DNA of 64,000 nucleotides from Ambrosia x helenae (GCA_030844895.1 CM061226.1:114748574-114812573), one strand, 5' to 3'. Shown: positions 1 through 12,785, counted from the first letter of the stretch. Numbers and translations: made by a program. The notes: generated by a model not told the origin, from the letters alone.

Positions 1-660
1 TTCCAATCATTGCTACAAAAACATTATACTGTACGATAACATTAAAACAACTATACGTCAGTGTATATTCATATTCCAACAATTATACATCAGTGTATAT
101 TCCAATCATTGCTACAAAAAACATTATACTGTACGATAAACATTAAACAACTATACGTCAGTGTATATTCATATTCCAACAATTATACATCAGTGTATAT
201 TCCAATCATTGCTACAAAAACATTATATTGTACGATAACATTAAAACAACTATACGTCAGTGTATATTCATATTCCATGCACTCACACGAACTGATAGGT
301 TGGTCTTATCAAGAGTAACCTGAAACAAAGAAAAAGGTTGTTTAGCATATACATCAGTGTATACATACAATATACATCAGACCCCAATAAAATTGATGCT
401 ATAGAACAGTGTTTAGTATATTCAAACAATTATACATCGGTGTATAGTCCAATCATTGCTACAAAAAACATTTTACTGTACGATAACATTAAACAACTAT
501 ACGTCAGTGTATATTCATATTCCAACAATTATACATCAATGTATAGTCCAATTAGTACTACAAAAACATTGTACTGTACCATAATATTCAACAAATATAC
601 GTCAGTGTATATTCATATTCCAACAATTATACATCAGTGTATAGATGAATGTTAGTGTAT
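1..660. repeat. Minisatellite, about 100-bp unit
   Basis: Five to six imperfect tandem units. The word tccaatcattgctac recurs at about 2, 101, 201 and 448 and in a diverged form near 548. Each unit also holds tatacgtcagtgtatattc and tatacatcagtgtatat, so the unit is itself two related half-units. The array probably continues left of the window. Short ORFs here (61-318, 338-655) are by-products of the repeat; no gene is supported. Confidence 0.85.
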
Positions 661-1314
661 CTGTACGCTTCAACATGATCTGAATTATACATCGGTGTAT
701 ACTTCCAAAAACTAAACTAATATACGACAGTGAATAATTGTATAACTCTTTGTACGTATGAAAACTGCTATAACGCAACATGATCTGAATTATACATCGG
801 TGTATAATTCCAAAACTTTGTACGTACGAAAAATTTTTGCACGTAAAAAAAAACTGCTCTGCAAACTGAAACCCTAATTGCGAACAAAAAAAAAATTAAA
901 AAACTAAAAAAACATTACACAAATACCTTGATTCTCAACACTATTTTGCAAAAAAGGTTGTGATTGTGTATCATGATCCTCAATATCGTGAGAAACTGAT
1001 TGAATGATTTCATGTATATGATTATTATCCATCACTTGTTTATCTTAATCGATTGAAGCCGGGTCTAATGAATCATACGTGATGTTGATATTTTGGAGGA
1101 AGGCAATTGAGTGATATTAGGAGGAAGTTATGAGTGATATTAGGAAGGCATTGATGGTGATAAACATTCCATCTTTAAAACTTTTTTTTTTAATTAAAAT
1201 ATAAAACATAATTGTTCAATTACCATCCTACCCTTAGATCAAGATTAAAAGATGAATGGCTCAGATTGGTTCCTAAGTTCCTAACTAGTACCTTGGTTCC
1301 TAAATGATCTTTTT

Positions 1315-1359
<45 letters not shown>

Positions 1360-2200
1360 ATGTATTCTTAACTTAAAACGGTTAGGAACGAATGCTCCAT
1401 AAGCTAAGATTTAGTCCCTTGTCGCCGGATAAACAATAAACTCCACGAATCATATAGCCGAATTAGTACTCATAAATTTTAATAATGGAAATATAGGTTC
1501 ACGCATTATCCATGAATTCTCTTTGATTTCTTGCAAGTTCATCATCACAATCAAGGTGAGTATATCTTCCCCTTTTTCATTTTTACTCTTTTGATGCGAC
1601 TCATGTACATTATTTCAAATTACTATTTCTTTTCACTAAGTGCAAATTCTCATGTGTGTTTGCTTTGTGTTACTTTGTGTATCTATGACTTGTCAAAATC
1701 ATTAACCGTTACGGCCTAGCATTTCAATGAATAGTACTATGGTATATACCCCTTGTCACTCTGTTGAGAGACCTTGGTCATTGCTATATGTTTCATTACT
1801 ACTGTCAATAGCGTATACTATATATAAATTTCATTTCACTTTCAAAAGGTTGATTTTGACCCGGATACTACTTATTACATAATTGCAAACAGTATACGCC
1901 ACATGAATTGCGAAACGTTTTTATACTATATGTATTCAAAACAGGGTATGCTTACCAATACAATTTTTGTATTGACAAAATTATTTTGTACATGTTTCAG
2001 GTTGTTTTGAGATGCACTCTTTAAGCTTTCGGATTCATATTTAGATTTTGATTCATTGTATTTCAGTTTAGTTGGCATTTAGAATCGTTGTATTTCATTT
2101 CAATGTAATAAACCATTTAATCAATGTATCAATATTTACACTTTTAGTCCATGAGCTATTGAACAGTCGTCACTACGTGACACCTCGATGATTCCGCCAA
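661..2200. other. Intergenic, no gene seen
   Basis: AT-rich sequence. Scattered tatacatcggtgtata words near 690 and 795 are outliers of the minisatellite. A pure (TA)n run lies at about 1318-1355. The flanks of that run repeat words of the type ggttcctaa / ggttaggaac, which hints at an old repeat the microsatellite has split. No coding signal was found. Confidence 0.6.
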
Positions 2201-2204
2201 CGGT

Positions 2205-2715
2205 CGGGGTGTTACAGTTATTAAAGTGGATTTGGCGATATCGAAATGCGAGTAACACTTTGTGGAGAACGACAATTGATGCGATACATGGGTCTAAAAG
2301 AAGGTCGGATTCTCTGCCTTCAAATGGACATGTTTTGGGTCCATAACTCAAAATTGTGTCGTTTGCGTATAAGTTGAAGATTAGTGGCGTTGGGATCAAT
2401 AACATGTGTTGAGGTAAAGATGGAGATAGTTATATTATTCAGTTTTGGGTGGATTTGTGGGTTAAGCAAGGGGCACTTAAAGATAAATTCCCAAATATTT
2501 TTCGATTAGAAAAGGAAAAATGGTGTAATGTTAGACAGAGGATCAGGAGTCAGAGATAATGATGGTATGGTCCATTGGTTTTGGTCTAGGTTTCCTGAGA
2601 CATAGGCGGAGTAGTCCGAGTTGGACGAGTGTCTTAGTGTGTTAAATGGGACTAAGCTTGCGAAGGCAAGGGATACTTAGGTTAGCAATTTGGGGTCAAT
2701 CATTGCGTTTTTTGA
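2205..2715 (+). pseudogene. LINE (L1-type) reverse transcriptase C-terminal fragment
   Basis: Forward translation near 2220-2310 gives LLKWIWRYRN, LWRTTIDAIHG and later FWVDLWVKQGALKDKFPNIF. These match the region after the reverse transcriptase core of plant L1-type LINEs and match the better preserved minus-strand LINE at 47.3-48.6 kb (LLKWLWRYRN, VIDDIHG, FWIDNWVDNIPLKDRFPSLF). Several stops and frame changes break it. The fragment stops where the hAT-like element begins at 2724. Confidence 0.7.
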
Positions 2716-3124
2716 TTACGTTTAGGGTTGTAATCGAGCCGAGTCAAGTTGAGCCAGCCTAAGCTCGAGCTTGAGCTCGAACTTAAACGAGTCAGTTCGG
2801 CCCGATTTGTTTTTTTTTTTTGGTCGAGCTGAAAAGCCGAGCTCGAGCTCGGCTCGTAAATGTTCAAGCCAAGCTCGAGCTGGTTCGAGCTAGCTCGTTA
2901 TTTTTTTATAAATGTTTATAAAATAAATATAAATAAAATTACACATATACATGTATATTTTTTTATTTTTCTAATATTTTAATGAATGAAAGGCATACTA
3001 AATGTATTATTTGTATAATTTGTGTTTTTGTTCTTGAAGGGGTAGGGTACTAGTTCTCGCGCGCAGGCGCACCTTACCCCACAACATTGCTATTTTAATA
3101 TACCCGTGGAGAGCTTTGCCATTC

Positions 3125-6100
3125 TGTTACACCCCGCCTAGGCGGAAACACGGGGTGTAACCACGAAAGGTTTTCAATCACAAGATATGAGCAAACATTC
3201 ATATTTATTTATTTATAAAAGTACCAAACGTGTTCGACAACAACAGACTTCACAAGATACATCTTGAAACCCTTCACTGGGTCAAAAGTTTTGATGACAC
3301 GATAAGTGATAGTAGTGAATGAATGCCCAATCATATCCCAAGTTCCATCCATAGCTTAGTTACCTGAAAAACATGCATAAAAACTTTGTCAACAAAATGT
3401 TGGTGCGGGTTTTATAAACCAAATGTAAAGTTTAATGAAATCCTTGAATGACCCATCATTGTCTAGCCAAGAACAATGATGATAAACCATCATGAGTCCA
3501 TAACCAAACCTCGACGAGTGGTGCCTCGCACATCGCACAATGAAGGCAATGTATCATCATAAAAGAAATGCAAGCACTCTCATATCGTATAAATCCGGTT
3601 AGAGCGACTAACCAAGAGTGGAGGTGTCAATCCAATAGATCTATTTAAGTGTTTCTAGGCTAAATCCATAGCTAATGGTTATGATAAACTAATAAACGAG
3701 GGTTTTGATGAGTACTCTAAACATATCGTCTCATGTACACCGGTCGGCTAGGAATTCATTCTAAAACTAGTAAACAATGCATGTTTTTCCCCAAAATAGA
3801 AAACAGTAAAAAGGGGTCGTGAGAACTCACCTCAAGTCCACATGTAGTCTAGCAAGAGTGCATGTCCGATACTAGGTATCTCGACCTATACGTCCTATAT
3901 ACATACATATACACACATGGGTACCTTAGATTCATGTAAAAATAATCTATGGTACTCGTGGTTCACCCAATCACTAGCAGTATGTTTGTTTAGTCTTTCT
4001 TGGTGACATCTAAGTTTCTTGAAAATAGTGGTTTTTATAGGAAAATAGATTCTAGCTTCTAACATATGTTATCCACTATAAAACATATGTTCTTTATTTG
4101 AAAACGAGTGACATTATGTACTACTACACATGATTCTAGTTAAGTATACACACAAGCATCTCTTATGCGTGTACTCGTGTATGTATATGCATGCGCATAT
4201 ATGTATCCATGTACGTGTATTTCAATACATGACCATAGATGTCCATGTCCATGAGGTGTACACTTATACACACATACCCATATATGTATGTACTTGAGTA
4301 CATTCATACACATCAACATTTATGTCCATGAGTTTGCTATACACTCACATACACGGTACATATGTACACACGCATACAAGGTAGAGCGCACACACATAGA
4401 TCTTGCCTTGTACATACACATACATAACATACTATTATCTTAACTCAAATCTCTTAGGCATCTAGGCATATACCCACGCATACATACATACTTGAAAGAA
4501 AAATACCACTATATCCATGTTATATATACACGCATACATATATATTTGAGGTAACACACTTACTTTCTACATTAGGTTCATGTTTCTAGTGAGGCTAATA
4601 TATTGGGTGAACACTAGTATGTTGAAAGTTACTAGTTAAATGTAAAAACAACATTGTGGGTAGGAGTTCATACATCTTAGAGAGCCTTGAACTTAGAGGA
4701 TAGCTTGGAAACTTGAGAGAGTGTTATGTGAGTGTGTGTTGAGAGTGGTGTTGAGATGGAGGTGTAAGTGTTTAGGGGAGGCCTTGGGTCCTATCTATAG
4801 AGGGAGAGAGATCGAGAGAGATGAGGGGGAGAGAGAGAGTCACGAGAGAGGGGGAAAGGGAAAGGAAGGGAGGTTGGGGCTTGCTATGTTGGGTAAGTCA
4901 ACTTCTTTAAATCCTTGTGTTACATGGAATCTTTCCTTGTTTGGTTAACAAATCTCTTATGTCTCAAATCTTTCTAGCATATCCAAGGTCTAAATCATAC
5001 TTTGGATGGATATTAATCTCATGATTATGTTGGTTAGATGCTTAGCACAAGTGACCTTACATGAAGTCAACTTTAGGATTAAATCAACACATGCTTAAAT
5101 AGAGTTTGACTTAGATTAAAAAAAAAGAATTAGGGAGAGTATGGGGACGACGGTTACTAGTGGCCAAGAGGTAAAGAGAGAGTGCTAACTATAGTAGTGT
5201 ATCTTACCTTGATCTATGAAGCTTAAGAGATCTTACTACCTTTGGTTAACCATCCTACTTTGTCTCACATCTTGCAAGAAAATCAAGTGTCCAAATCACA
5301 TCTTAAGGTTGCCTAAGCACCATGATGATGTTGGGTAAGACTTGATCTAATGTGACAATACATTGGAGGATTCTAGAGGTTAATATAACATGTGATTAAC
5401 ATGAGTTGGCTTAGTAAAAAAAAGATTACTATGGACATGGGGGAGGGGTATAGGCGGCCGAAAAAAAGAACAAAAGGGAAGGAGTGGACACTTAACTAAT
5501 GTGGAAAATCCAACATTATGAATCTAAGATGTTTAAGGGATCTTGCCAAATATGGTTAAGCCACCAAATCTATATTTAATTTGTCTTAGAAAGAATGGGA
5601 GGACTTGACACTTCATTGATGATGTTCCAATGTCTTGTAAGAATAAAACAATAAGCAAAGTGGTGGTGATCATTTTTTGTTAGGAGACTTTATAAATCCT
5701 AGTGTTGATCACTTGTTTCACCATTTATAGTTAAGTTTATAATCAAAACTGGATAGTTCATTTATAATGGAACATAAAGGATATGTAAGAAATATATAGT
5801 TATTAATGTGTCTACTAGTCTCTTGTATTTGTGTACATGTATATATACATATATGCCGTAACTATATATATATATATATATGTATGTATATATGTGTGTG
5901 TCGTGTACATGTACACATATATGTAGGTATGTTAGTTAGATAAATACTAGTCTTTATACATAAATTTTATAACACTTCCCATTGTATTATTAAATAAAGA
6001 CAAAATTACATAAATCAACCTTTATGTATTACCAAAACAACAACCTATACCTTTCAGTATGAAACTCACGCAAACCAACCTTTATGTATATTTTTTGTTG

Positions 6101-7403
6101 CAGTTACAACCTTTAACACAAACCCAGTTAGTTTGTGTGGTTAAGTCAAGGGCAAATTAGTAATTTTACCCCCACTTTTCATCTTCTTCATTTTGTCTTT
6201 CTCTTTCTCTGTAATTGAATTTGGGTGAATTATATATATAGATATATGTATGACTAACAGATGAATCACAAACAAACAGAAGAATTAACCCCACCACCAG
6301 TCACCACCACCATCCCCACCATTTCTCTTCCCTCTGTGCACCACCGTCACAACCTCTGCCACCCAACTCCACCACGGTATCCGTTAGCATCCATCACCAG
6401 TTCCTCATCACCCAACCCAAATCATCAAAACAACTTACCTGAGTTCATTAAATGGTGTCTGTCCCTGACCGTACGAAGCTAAACAATCATATAAATGGTC
6501 CCCTGGTTCCATCATTGACGAAGCTAAACAATCATCGTTGACGACGAAAATGGTCCCCTGTTTTATTACAGAAAACAGATTTGGAGCAGCAGAAGCTAAA
6601 CAATCATATAACGAATCATTGGAGCTAAGGATGACGACGGTGGTGAGCTTAATGGTCCTCTCGTTTCATCACAGAAAACAGAGGAGACCAAAATGGTCCC
6701 CTGGTTCAAAAAAAAAAATTCCCGCCAAAAAAAATTTGAACATAGGAGGATGATGGTCCGAGGACGTGAGCTGAGGAGGACGGTGGTGGTGGTGAGCTGA
6801 GGATGATGATGATACGGCGGTGGAGCTCAGCTAGGTGGCAGATGTTATGACAGTGGTGGTAATGGTGGTGAACAGAGGGAGGAAGCATGGTGGGGATAGT
6901 GGTGGTGCTTCACACAGTGGTTGTGATTGTGGTGTTATATGGTGGTCAAGGTGGTGGTGGTGAAAACCAGAGGTGGTGGTGAAAACATAGGGAAGAAGAT
7001 GAAAAGAGTGGGTAAAATGACTTATTTGCCCTTGGCTTAACGACACAAACTAACTTGGTTTGTGTCAAAGGTTGTAACTGCAACAAAAAGTGTATATAAA
7101 GGTTGGTTTGCGTGAGTTTCATACTGAAAGGTATAGGTTGTAGTTTTGGTAATACATAAAGGTTGATTTATGTAATTTTGTCTTAAATAAATGGGCTTTT
7201 ATACATGATTTTGGAAAATGGTTCGTAATCGTTTAAGTTTGTGTTACCAAGATTCGTTGATATGGGTGAAATTATACTCGTTCGGACATTGCTAGACTTT
7301 CTCGGGGACTTATGCTTATAAAATGATATGAATTATGCATGAAAAATTAAATGTTGACTAGAAAGTGTACAGATTTTGACATGGTAAAGTGGCGGGTGTC
7401 ACA
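3125..7403. mobile_element. Solo LTR B, long gypsy-type (about 3.1 kb without its insert)
   Basis: Starts TGTTACACCCC and ends GCGGGTGTCACA, giving inverted tips TGTTACACCC / TGTGACACCC. A perfect 5-bp duplication CATTC lies at 3120-3124 and 7404-7408. An LTR of about 3 kb suits large plant Ty3-gypsy chromoviruses; that family label is inferred from length only. The interior has many tacacacatac-type runs near 3900-4550 and no domain. Subtracting the MULE and its duplication leaves about 3086 bp. It sits inside solo LTR A. Confidence 0.75.
5999..7182. mobile_element. Non-autonomous Mutator-like element (MULE), 1184 bp
   Basis: Long terminal inverted repeats of at least 120 bp begin GACAAAATTACATAAATCAA and end with the complement. 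They are flanked by a perfect 9-bp duplication TTAAATAAA at 5990-5998 and 7183-7191. A 9-bp duplication with long inverted repeats is the Mutator signature. The inner left half is rich in ccaccacc and the inner right half in ggtggtggt, so the whole element could fold back on itself. Small ORFs inside (6261-6482, 6706-7046) are His/Pro-rich products of that repeat. No transposase is present. Confidence 0.92.
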
Positions 7404-8599
7404 CATTCGAAATGACAACTCCAAGATCATTATACGCCTCCACGGAATCCAGCTCACATGAGGAGTACAACCTGCCCATGTGAGCCCATGCGCGAGACCT
7501 GGCGATCCTCACCTGCGGAAAGTGACAGCTGGCTGCACCAAGGTGCAGCTCCCCTTAAACTCCCACTTGTTGCACTACCTCCCATGTGTCAGACGTCACC
7601 TCAGCAAGCCGCCTGACACACTTTGGCAGCAGCAACAAAAGGAGATCCCTGCAGTCAACCACAAGGCGTCACGTGTACCAGTGGTAGGGCGCCGCCCCGG
7701 ACAACCAACCATAGCGCGCCACATGGACAAATGGCAGGATACCACTTGCACCCGGTTTGCTTTATGCCAACCCTTGGTCCAAATCCAACTAAATGGCTTT
7801 TAAAAGGCAGTCCCAACTTCCTAGCCCAGGCCCATTGCGCCTGTTGTGGGCCGCGGCACCCGGCCCACACATCCTCTATAAAAAGAAGACTTCTACACCT
7901 TTTATAGGGTTGATCATTTCTCCAATTACACGCATACACTTGTATCTCTCACTTGTATTGTTTCTTTTACACTTGTAACCTTTCGAGTAATAAAGACTAT
8001 ACTTCGACATTGGACGTAGGTCAAAGAGACAGAACCACTTACATCTTGTTTTTGTGTACTACCTCTTTATTCCCTATCTATCTTACGGGCCACGGATCTA
8101 ACCTCGGTGTGAGCAAAGGATTATATCCTGCAGTAAACACAAGTAGCGACCCCCCGACTATACCCCGAGTTAACTCTCGTTGTTTGTCCAGTTCTATTAT
8201 TTTTCATATTTTATTGATTAATTAAACTTAAAATGTTAACGCTTCAACCTACTCTCACATATTTTTTAATTTAAACATTTAAAAATAAAATTAATATATA
8301 TAAATAAAATAATTCGAGCGCCGAGCTCACGAGCCGAGTCATGCCTAGATCGAGCTCGAGCTTGTTTACAATCGAGCCGAGCCGAGCTAGCTTGTTTTTT
8401 TCGAACCGAGCTTTTTTCAGACTTTTTTCAAGCGAGTTTTAAGCGAGCTGCGAGCTTTTTGTACACCCATACTTTTCTTAAGCCAGTGGTATTCCAAAAT
8501 TTTCAACTTCTTAATATCGATACCAAACTACGGTTTTATACTTTTATATGATAATTGACGAACTTAATAAAGCGTTAAAATTAGAAAATTACATAGTTA

Positions 8600-9277
8600 T
8601 CTATACATATAATAAACCAAAACCATTTTAATGACATGACACTCAAAGAGGCATTCTCTTCCTTGAGTGTGCCATATGTCATCCCATGTGGCATTGAGAT
8701 ATTTCAGGAAAAAAATAATTTAAAAACGAAATTGGATTTTTCACCCGCATGTTTCCTCCCATAATTTTAAACGTTAATATCTTTAATATACAAGATTTTT
8801 CAAAGAAAATTAACGAGCGTTTTATTATCTTTCCAACAAGTACCATAGTGCTATATTAAAAATGGAGAAATTTTTTTGTGGGGTTTTGTTCATACAGGAA
8901 AAAAAACACAAAGTGTTCAGGTAAATCATTAATCATGTATACACAAGTCACTAATTATGTGTAAATCAGTAAATATGAACTTTTTTTTTCAACCAGAGCT
9001 GAATAGGTTAATAGAGTTATACGTTGTTTTAAGTTAGGTATCAATATTAGTATGTTAGAGTTGTACATTTGTTTAGTCTTTAGGATATATGTTAATATTA
9101 GAGTTACATTAAAGTTCTACATTCTTTTAGGTTAGGTGTTAGCATTGGAGTTGTACATTGTTAATTTATTTTAAGTTAGATATTAATATTAGAGTTATAC
9201 ATCAGTCTAGTTCAAATGTAAAATTGATGTATCATATTAAATTTTTCAACCCGGAACGCTCCCGGGGTATAATCTAG
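8600..9277 (+). mobile_element. Non-autonomous Helitron, 678 bp
   Basis: Begins TCTATACATATAATAAAC after an A and ends with a GC-rich hairpin (cccggaacgctcccggg, near 9250-9266), a short spacer and CTAG, followed by T. The 5' TC, 3' hairpin plus CTRR, and insertion between A and T with no target duplication are the Helitron signature. Its body (about 8660-8970) recurs in reverse orientation at 43340-43580 and 44389-44500. No Rep/helicase is encoded. Confidence 0.75.
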
Positions 9278-9599
9278 TAAATTATATCCAGAGTTATCAT
9301 AACTGGCTATTTCTTAGTTAGTAAGGAAGGAGAGTGACTGGGCCATGGTCCATTTCGTTTGTCCACATCACATGTGGACATCCTCTTGCCGCCTAACTTC
9401 TAAACGATAAATGGATAAAATACTTATATTGGTATGTTTTATGTCAGGAGTGTATAATATGTATTTCTTATTTTCTCAGTTTTGTTGACACTTGACAGTG
9501 TTTACTGTTTGGAGTCTGTCAATGTAGATCTAGATAAGTCAATCTATAGAGAAATAAGTAAATGTTGAACATGTTAATAATTTGATGTTTATTTTTGAA
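9278..9599. other. Intergenic, no gene seen
   Basis: Sequence between two Helitron-like elements. I see no coding potential, RNA gene or repeat boundary. Confidence 0.5.
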
Positions 9600-10894
9600 C
9601 TAGTAGATTACCCCGCACGCACGGGATATACGAAACACATATGAAAGCGACAACGTATAACACGTAACATAAATTGATACGCCTATTTTATGTGTAGACA
9701 TTATGCAAATAAAAAGGAAAAATAACATGACCCATTTGAATGATATTAAGTTTTAGAACAAACTTGAAATGGGTAAAAAATGATAAGAAAACAACCTTCT
9801 CTTTCCCACCTTTTTATTCTTTATTTATATTTGTAATATCTAAATCTAAATAAGTTTATGAGTGAATTAAATGTAGGTCATGTCATCTGAAAAATACTGG
9901 ACCTTGTCTTCACTCTCTCTCTCTTTCTTTGATAGTCTCCTAAAATTAACTATGAAACTCATCTCCATCCTTTGACTCCAGCACCACAAAGCCTACACTT
10001 TCACAACACACAGCACCATCACTAACAACCGCAACAACCAAGCCGGCATCACCCACCACGGGACAATCATATAACGTAAATTCTAAAAACTACAAGCTAA
10101 AAATCTCAAAAAACAAAAACCTAAAATCTAATATAGTAGAATTCGATGAGAAGGTTCTAATACCGCTTGAATTGGTTCAATCAGAGTCTGTTTGATACTA
10201 TTCAACGACTTCCTATTTTTCTTTCGGTATTTGATCATAACCCTTGATAAATATTATCAACATCAATAAAATAATAATAACATATTATAAAAAAATAAAA
10301 TTGGCAAATCTTTTGACTAAATTTTAATTCCTCAAGAAGGCACCCAACACTTTCTGCCAAACCAAACCAAACCAAACCAAACCAAACCAAACCAAACCAA
10401 CAAACCTCTCCTCCTTTCTACAAACAAATCATGATAAACCGCCAGACAACCACCACATAATCCACCGGCAAGCCAGGTTACTTGACCACTGAAAATCTTA
10501 ACCCCAGTTACTCCTCCGCCTACCACCGCTGCCAAAGCACCGCGACACACCTCCACGGACAACACGACATTCGCCGCCGCCGCCAGACACCACACCGCCA
10601 CCAGCGCCGCTGTCACACCATCTTCACCACCACACAACTGCCACATCCTCTATCGTCATTTCTTGTTGTCTCTACTACACGTCACTCTAAAACATGAGGG
10701 TGTTGCGACAGAAGGTGTCAAAGTCGAGAGATGATGAAACAGTCGTCGCCGGAGACCAGGAACATCGCGGCTGGAGATGGTGGTATCTTCGGTAGGCAAA
10801 TCACGGACGGGCCCGTTGTGCACAAACGAAATTACGGAATTGGCACGCGTTCACATACTGTTCCACCGATAGTTGTGAATTAATTTATATAGTA
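9600..10894 (-). mobile_element. Probable Helitron-like element with (CCACCG)-rich cargo
   Basis: On the minus strand the end near 9600 reads cccgtgcgtgcggggtaatctactag then T: a hairpin, spacer and CTAG like the Helitron at 8600-9277. The other end, near 10894 on the minus strand, reads ttactatataaattaattc, similar to plant Helitron 5' ends but lacking the TC. Inside are an (ACCAA)n microsatellite at about 10358-10400 and a CCACCG-rich stretch at 10440-10680 that could be captured DNA. The ORFs there have no recognisable domain. Confidence 0.42.
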
Positions 10895-10910
10895 ATTTTA
10901 CTTTAGGGTG

Positions 10911-11250
10911 GAGTTAGGTTACAACAGATGAAAATCTTAAGAAGGGCGATAATGATTAAGAATTGATATGTAGACATAATGTTTTGGGGTTCCTAATGTT
11001 TTAGACTTAGGTTTAAAACACAACTAAAACACACTACTTAAAACTAAAAACACATCGCTTAACTTTCTTGGCACGGTGTTTTCCTAATCCTAGAATACGT
11101 TACTTTGTCTTTTTTATTGATATGTTTGGTCTTTGGTGTTTTTTGGCCAAAACAATCCAAAGCAACATGACTAAGTAAAAAATGATGTCTACATATCAAT
11201 TCTTAATTCTTCTCATTCTTCTTAGGATTTTAGTCATTTGTACCCAACAT
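10911..11250. repeat. MITE-like inverted-repeat element
   Basis: Left arm gagttaggttacaacagatg followed by gattaagaattgatatgtag. The reverse-complemented right arm near 11250 begins atgttgggtacaaatgac and continues with the same gaattgatatgtagacat word. The arms match over about 80 bp with small gaps, around a core of about 180 bp. I could not fix a target duplication, so the superfamily is open. Confidence 0.55.
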
Positions 11251-12100
11251 CTTAGACTTTATTTACTTATTAAATATCACAACCCACACAAGCAACTACA
11301 TACATAATATGTTGAAATGTGAATGTGAGTTTGTCCCACATTGGTTGAGAGATGAAAAATTAGTTGGTTTATAAGAGGAAACCAAATGGAAGAGATTAAA
11401 TTCTTTAGTCACATTATACTTGAGCACCTACCTGCGCGAGTTGGGGGCAGTGCAAAAACGGGTTTTGATTCGAGAAAAAATCTTGAACCAACGTGACGCC
11501 CGCATAACCTGATGAAGATAATTATTGCAGCAGAGATGTTTCACATTCTATATTTTTTGAGCTTCTATAAGAACCTGCAGACTTGCAAGCTAGAGAGCAA
11601 AGTACTGATGATATACATACACTCGAAACACAGCAGTACTACCCAACTTTGATTATTTTCGGGCAAGTGGGATAGTCCGGCAGTGCACCACCACTGCTAA
11701 AGAATGATGTACCTTGGGAACAGACCGTGAATCTGTTGAAGTGAATTGTGTCAAAAACAAGCCCGGTTTACTTCTATGATTTCATTTTCTGTTACAATTT
11801 GCTGCAGCAAGTAAAGACACTCTGATACATGCGAGCTTCATGTACGAAAAGCGTGCGGCGATTACAATGTAAGTTTTCTAACATATTCTAAGAAAACTTC
11901 GATGATACTATCGCATTGGATGTATGACACATATTATCCAAGTATTGTTACCAAATAATGTATTTAAGAAGGTTTCACTATTATTTTTTAGTGTTCTCAT
12001 TGGTCGATAAACTTTGTAAGCTAATGTGTGGATGCCTATTTTTTTTTAATCTATATGTACAAGTCTTAACATTATGTGCATGAGCTTCTATTGTTATCTT
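11251..12100. other. Intergenic with a USE/TATA-like promoter pair
   Basis: GTCCCACATTGG at 11333-11344 resembles the plant small-nuclear-RNA upstream element (RTCCCACATCG). A TATA-like tttataag follows at 11368-11375, 23 nt away, the spacing described for RNA polymerase III types. A T6 run lies near 11552-11557. The sequence between is not a U-RNA, U3, 7SL or 5S that I recognise. The same words also occur in some plant LTR promoters. No protein-coding gene is seen. Confidence 0.35.
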
Positions 12101-12289
12101 CCCTTAACTATTACTAAAAGTAAAATTCTTCTCCGTGACTGTATGTTTTTGCTCAAAAGCACTTCTGACTTTTTTTGTCTGCACTGTGTAGACACGCGTA
12201 GACGTTTGGGGTCTGTAGATTGTTTGTTTTTTGGAAGACCTTTCACTTAAAAAGGTCTTCCTGACCTCTTCTTGGTGCAGACTTGTTCT

Positions 12290-12785
12290 AAGTTCTTCAA
12301 AGGTCTTCTCCTTTTCTCTTCTCCTCACCTACCACCACCACCACCACCACGACGGTCCACCATCCGCCACCACCACCACCATCCACCACGGTCAACCACC
12401 ACCACTATCGTCTACCACCACCCACCACCACTACCACCACGACCTACAACCACCACGGTCCACCGCCACCGTTCACCACCAACACCACCGTCCACCACCA
12501 CCAGTGACAGATCTTGAACCAAACACCTGGTAGGGTCGGACTCAATCTGGGCGGGTCGGACTCAATACATATACAAATTTTCGGTAGAATTTACACTACG
12601 AAACAAATAAGAGACCGGGCCAAGGCCCGGTTTTCACACACAAAGATCTGCCCATGACCACCACCACCACCACGGTCCACCACCACCCACCACTACCACC
12701 GTCCACCACCACCGCCGTCCACCACCACCACCGTCTACCATCTACCACCGTTCACCACCATCACCACGGTCTATACCACCAGACT
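12290..12785. repeat. (CCACCA/CCACCG)n low-complexity tracts
   Basis: Two blocks, about 12327-12510 and 12655-12775, are built almost only of ccacca, ccaccg and ccatcc words, separated by a short unique stretch. The sequence near 12780-12905 (cagactgctg ... caaacatcacctta) looks like the right end of a TIR transposon, so the tracts may be its interior. Overlapping His/Pro-rich ORFs at 12231-12533 are translations of the repeat. Confidence 0.7.

Larger units (their letters stand above)
3035..8190. mobile_element. Solo LTR A (about 870 bp without its insert)
   Basis: Starts TGAAGGGGTAGGG, ends GTTTGTCCA, and is flanked by a perfect 5-bp duplication GTTCT at 3030-3034 and 8191-8195. No gag-pol or second LTR adjoins it, so it reads as a solo LTR left by LTR-LTR recombination. 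The right part has promoter-like features: ctctataaaaag near 7874 and aataaa near 7988. ORFs at 7480-8225 lie inside the LTR and have no recognisable domain. Orientation is probably plus, judged from the TATA-like box. The interval 3125-7408 is a later insertion. Confidence 0.75.
2724..8468. mobile_element. hAT-like non-autonomous element, host of a nested stack
   Basis: The ends are weakly inverted: agggttgtaatcgagcc on the left, and gggtgtacaaaaagctcgc when the right end is reverse-complemented. Both subterminal regions are packed with gagccgagc / gctcgagctcg words. The flanks ttacgttt (2716-2723) and atactttt (8469-8476) match at 6 of 8 bases, a plausible decayed 8-bp hAT duplication. Without the LTR at 3035-8190 the element would be about 580 bp. 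The element at 60105-60836 has the same word style and cleaner ends, which supports the family assignment. Exact borders are less certain than those of the elements nested inside. Confidence 0.5.

Noticed and set aside
7480..8225. Cluster of ORFs of 90-107 codons
   Set aside because: They lie within solo LTR A and overlap in several frames without any domain.
11333..11375. Calling a U6, U3 or 7SL RNA gene
   Set aside because: The sequence after the promoter-like pair has none of the conserved starts or motifs of these RNAs.
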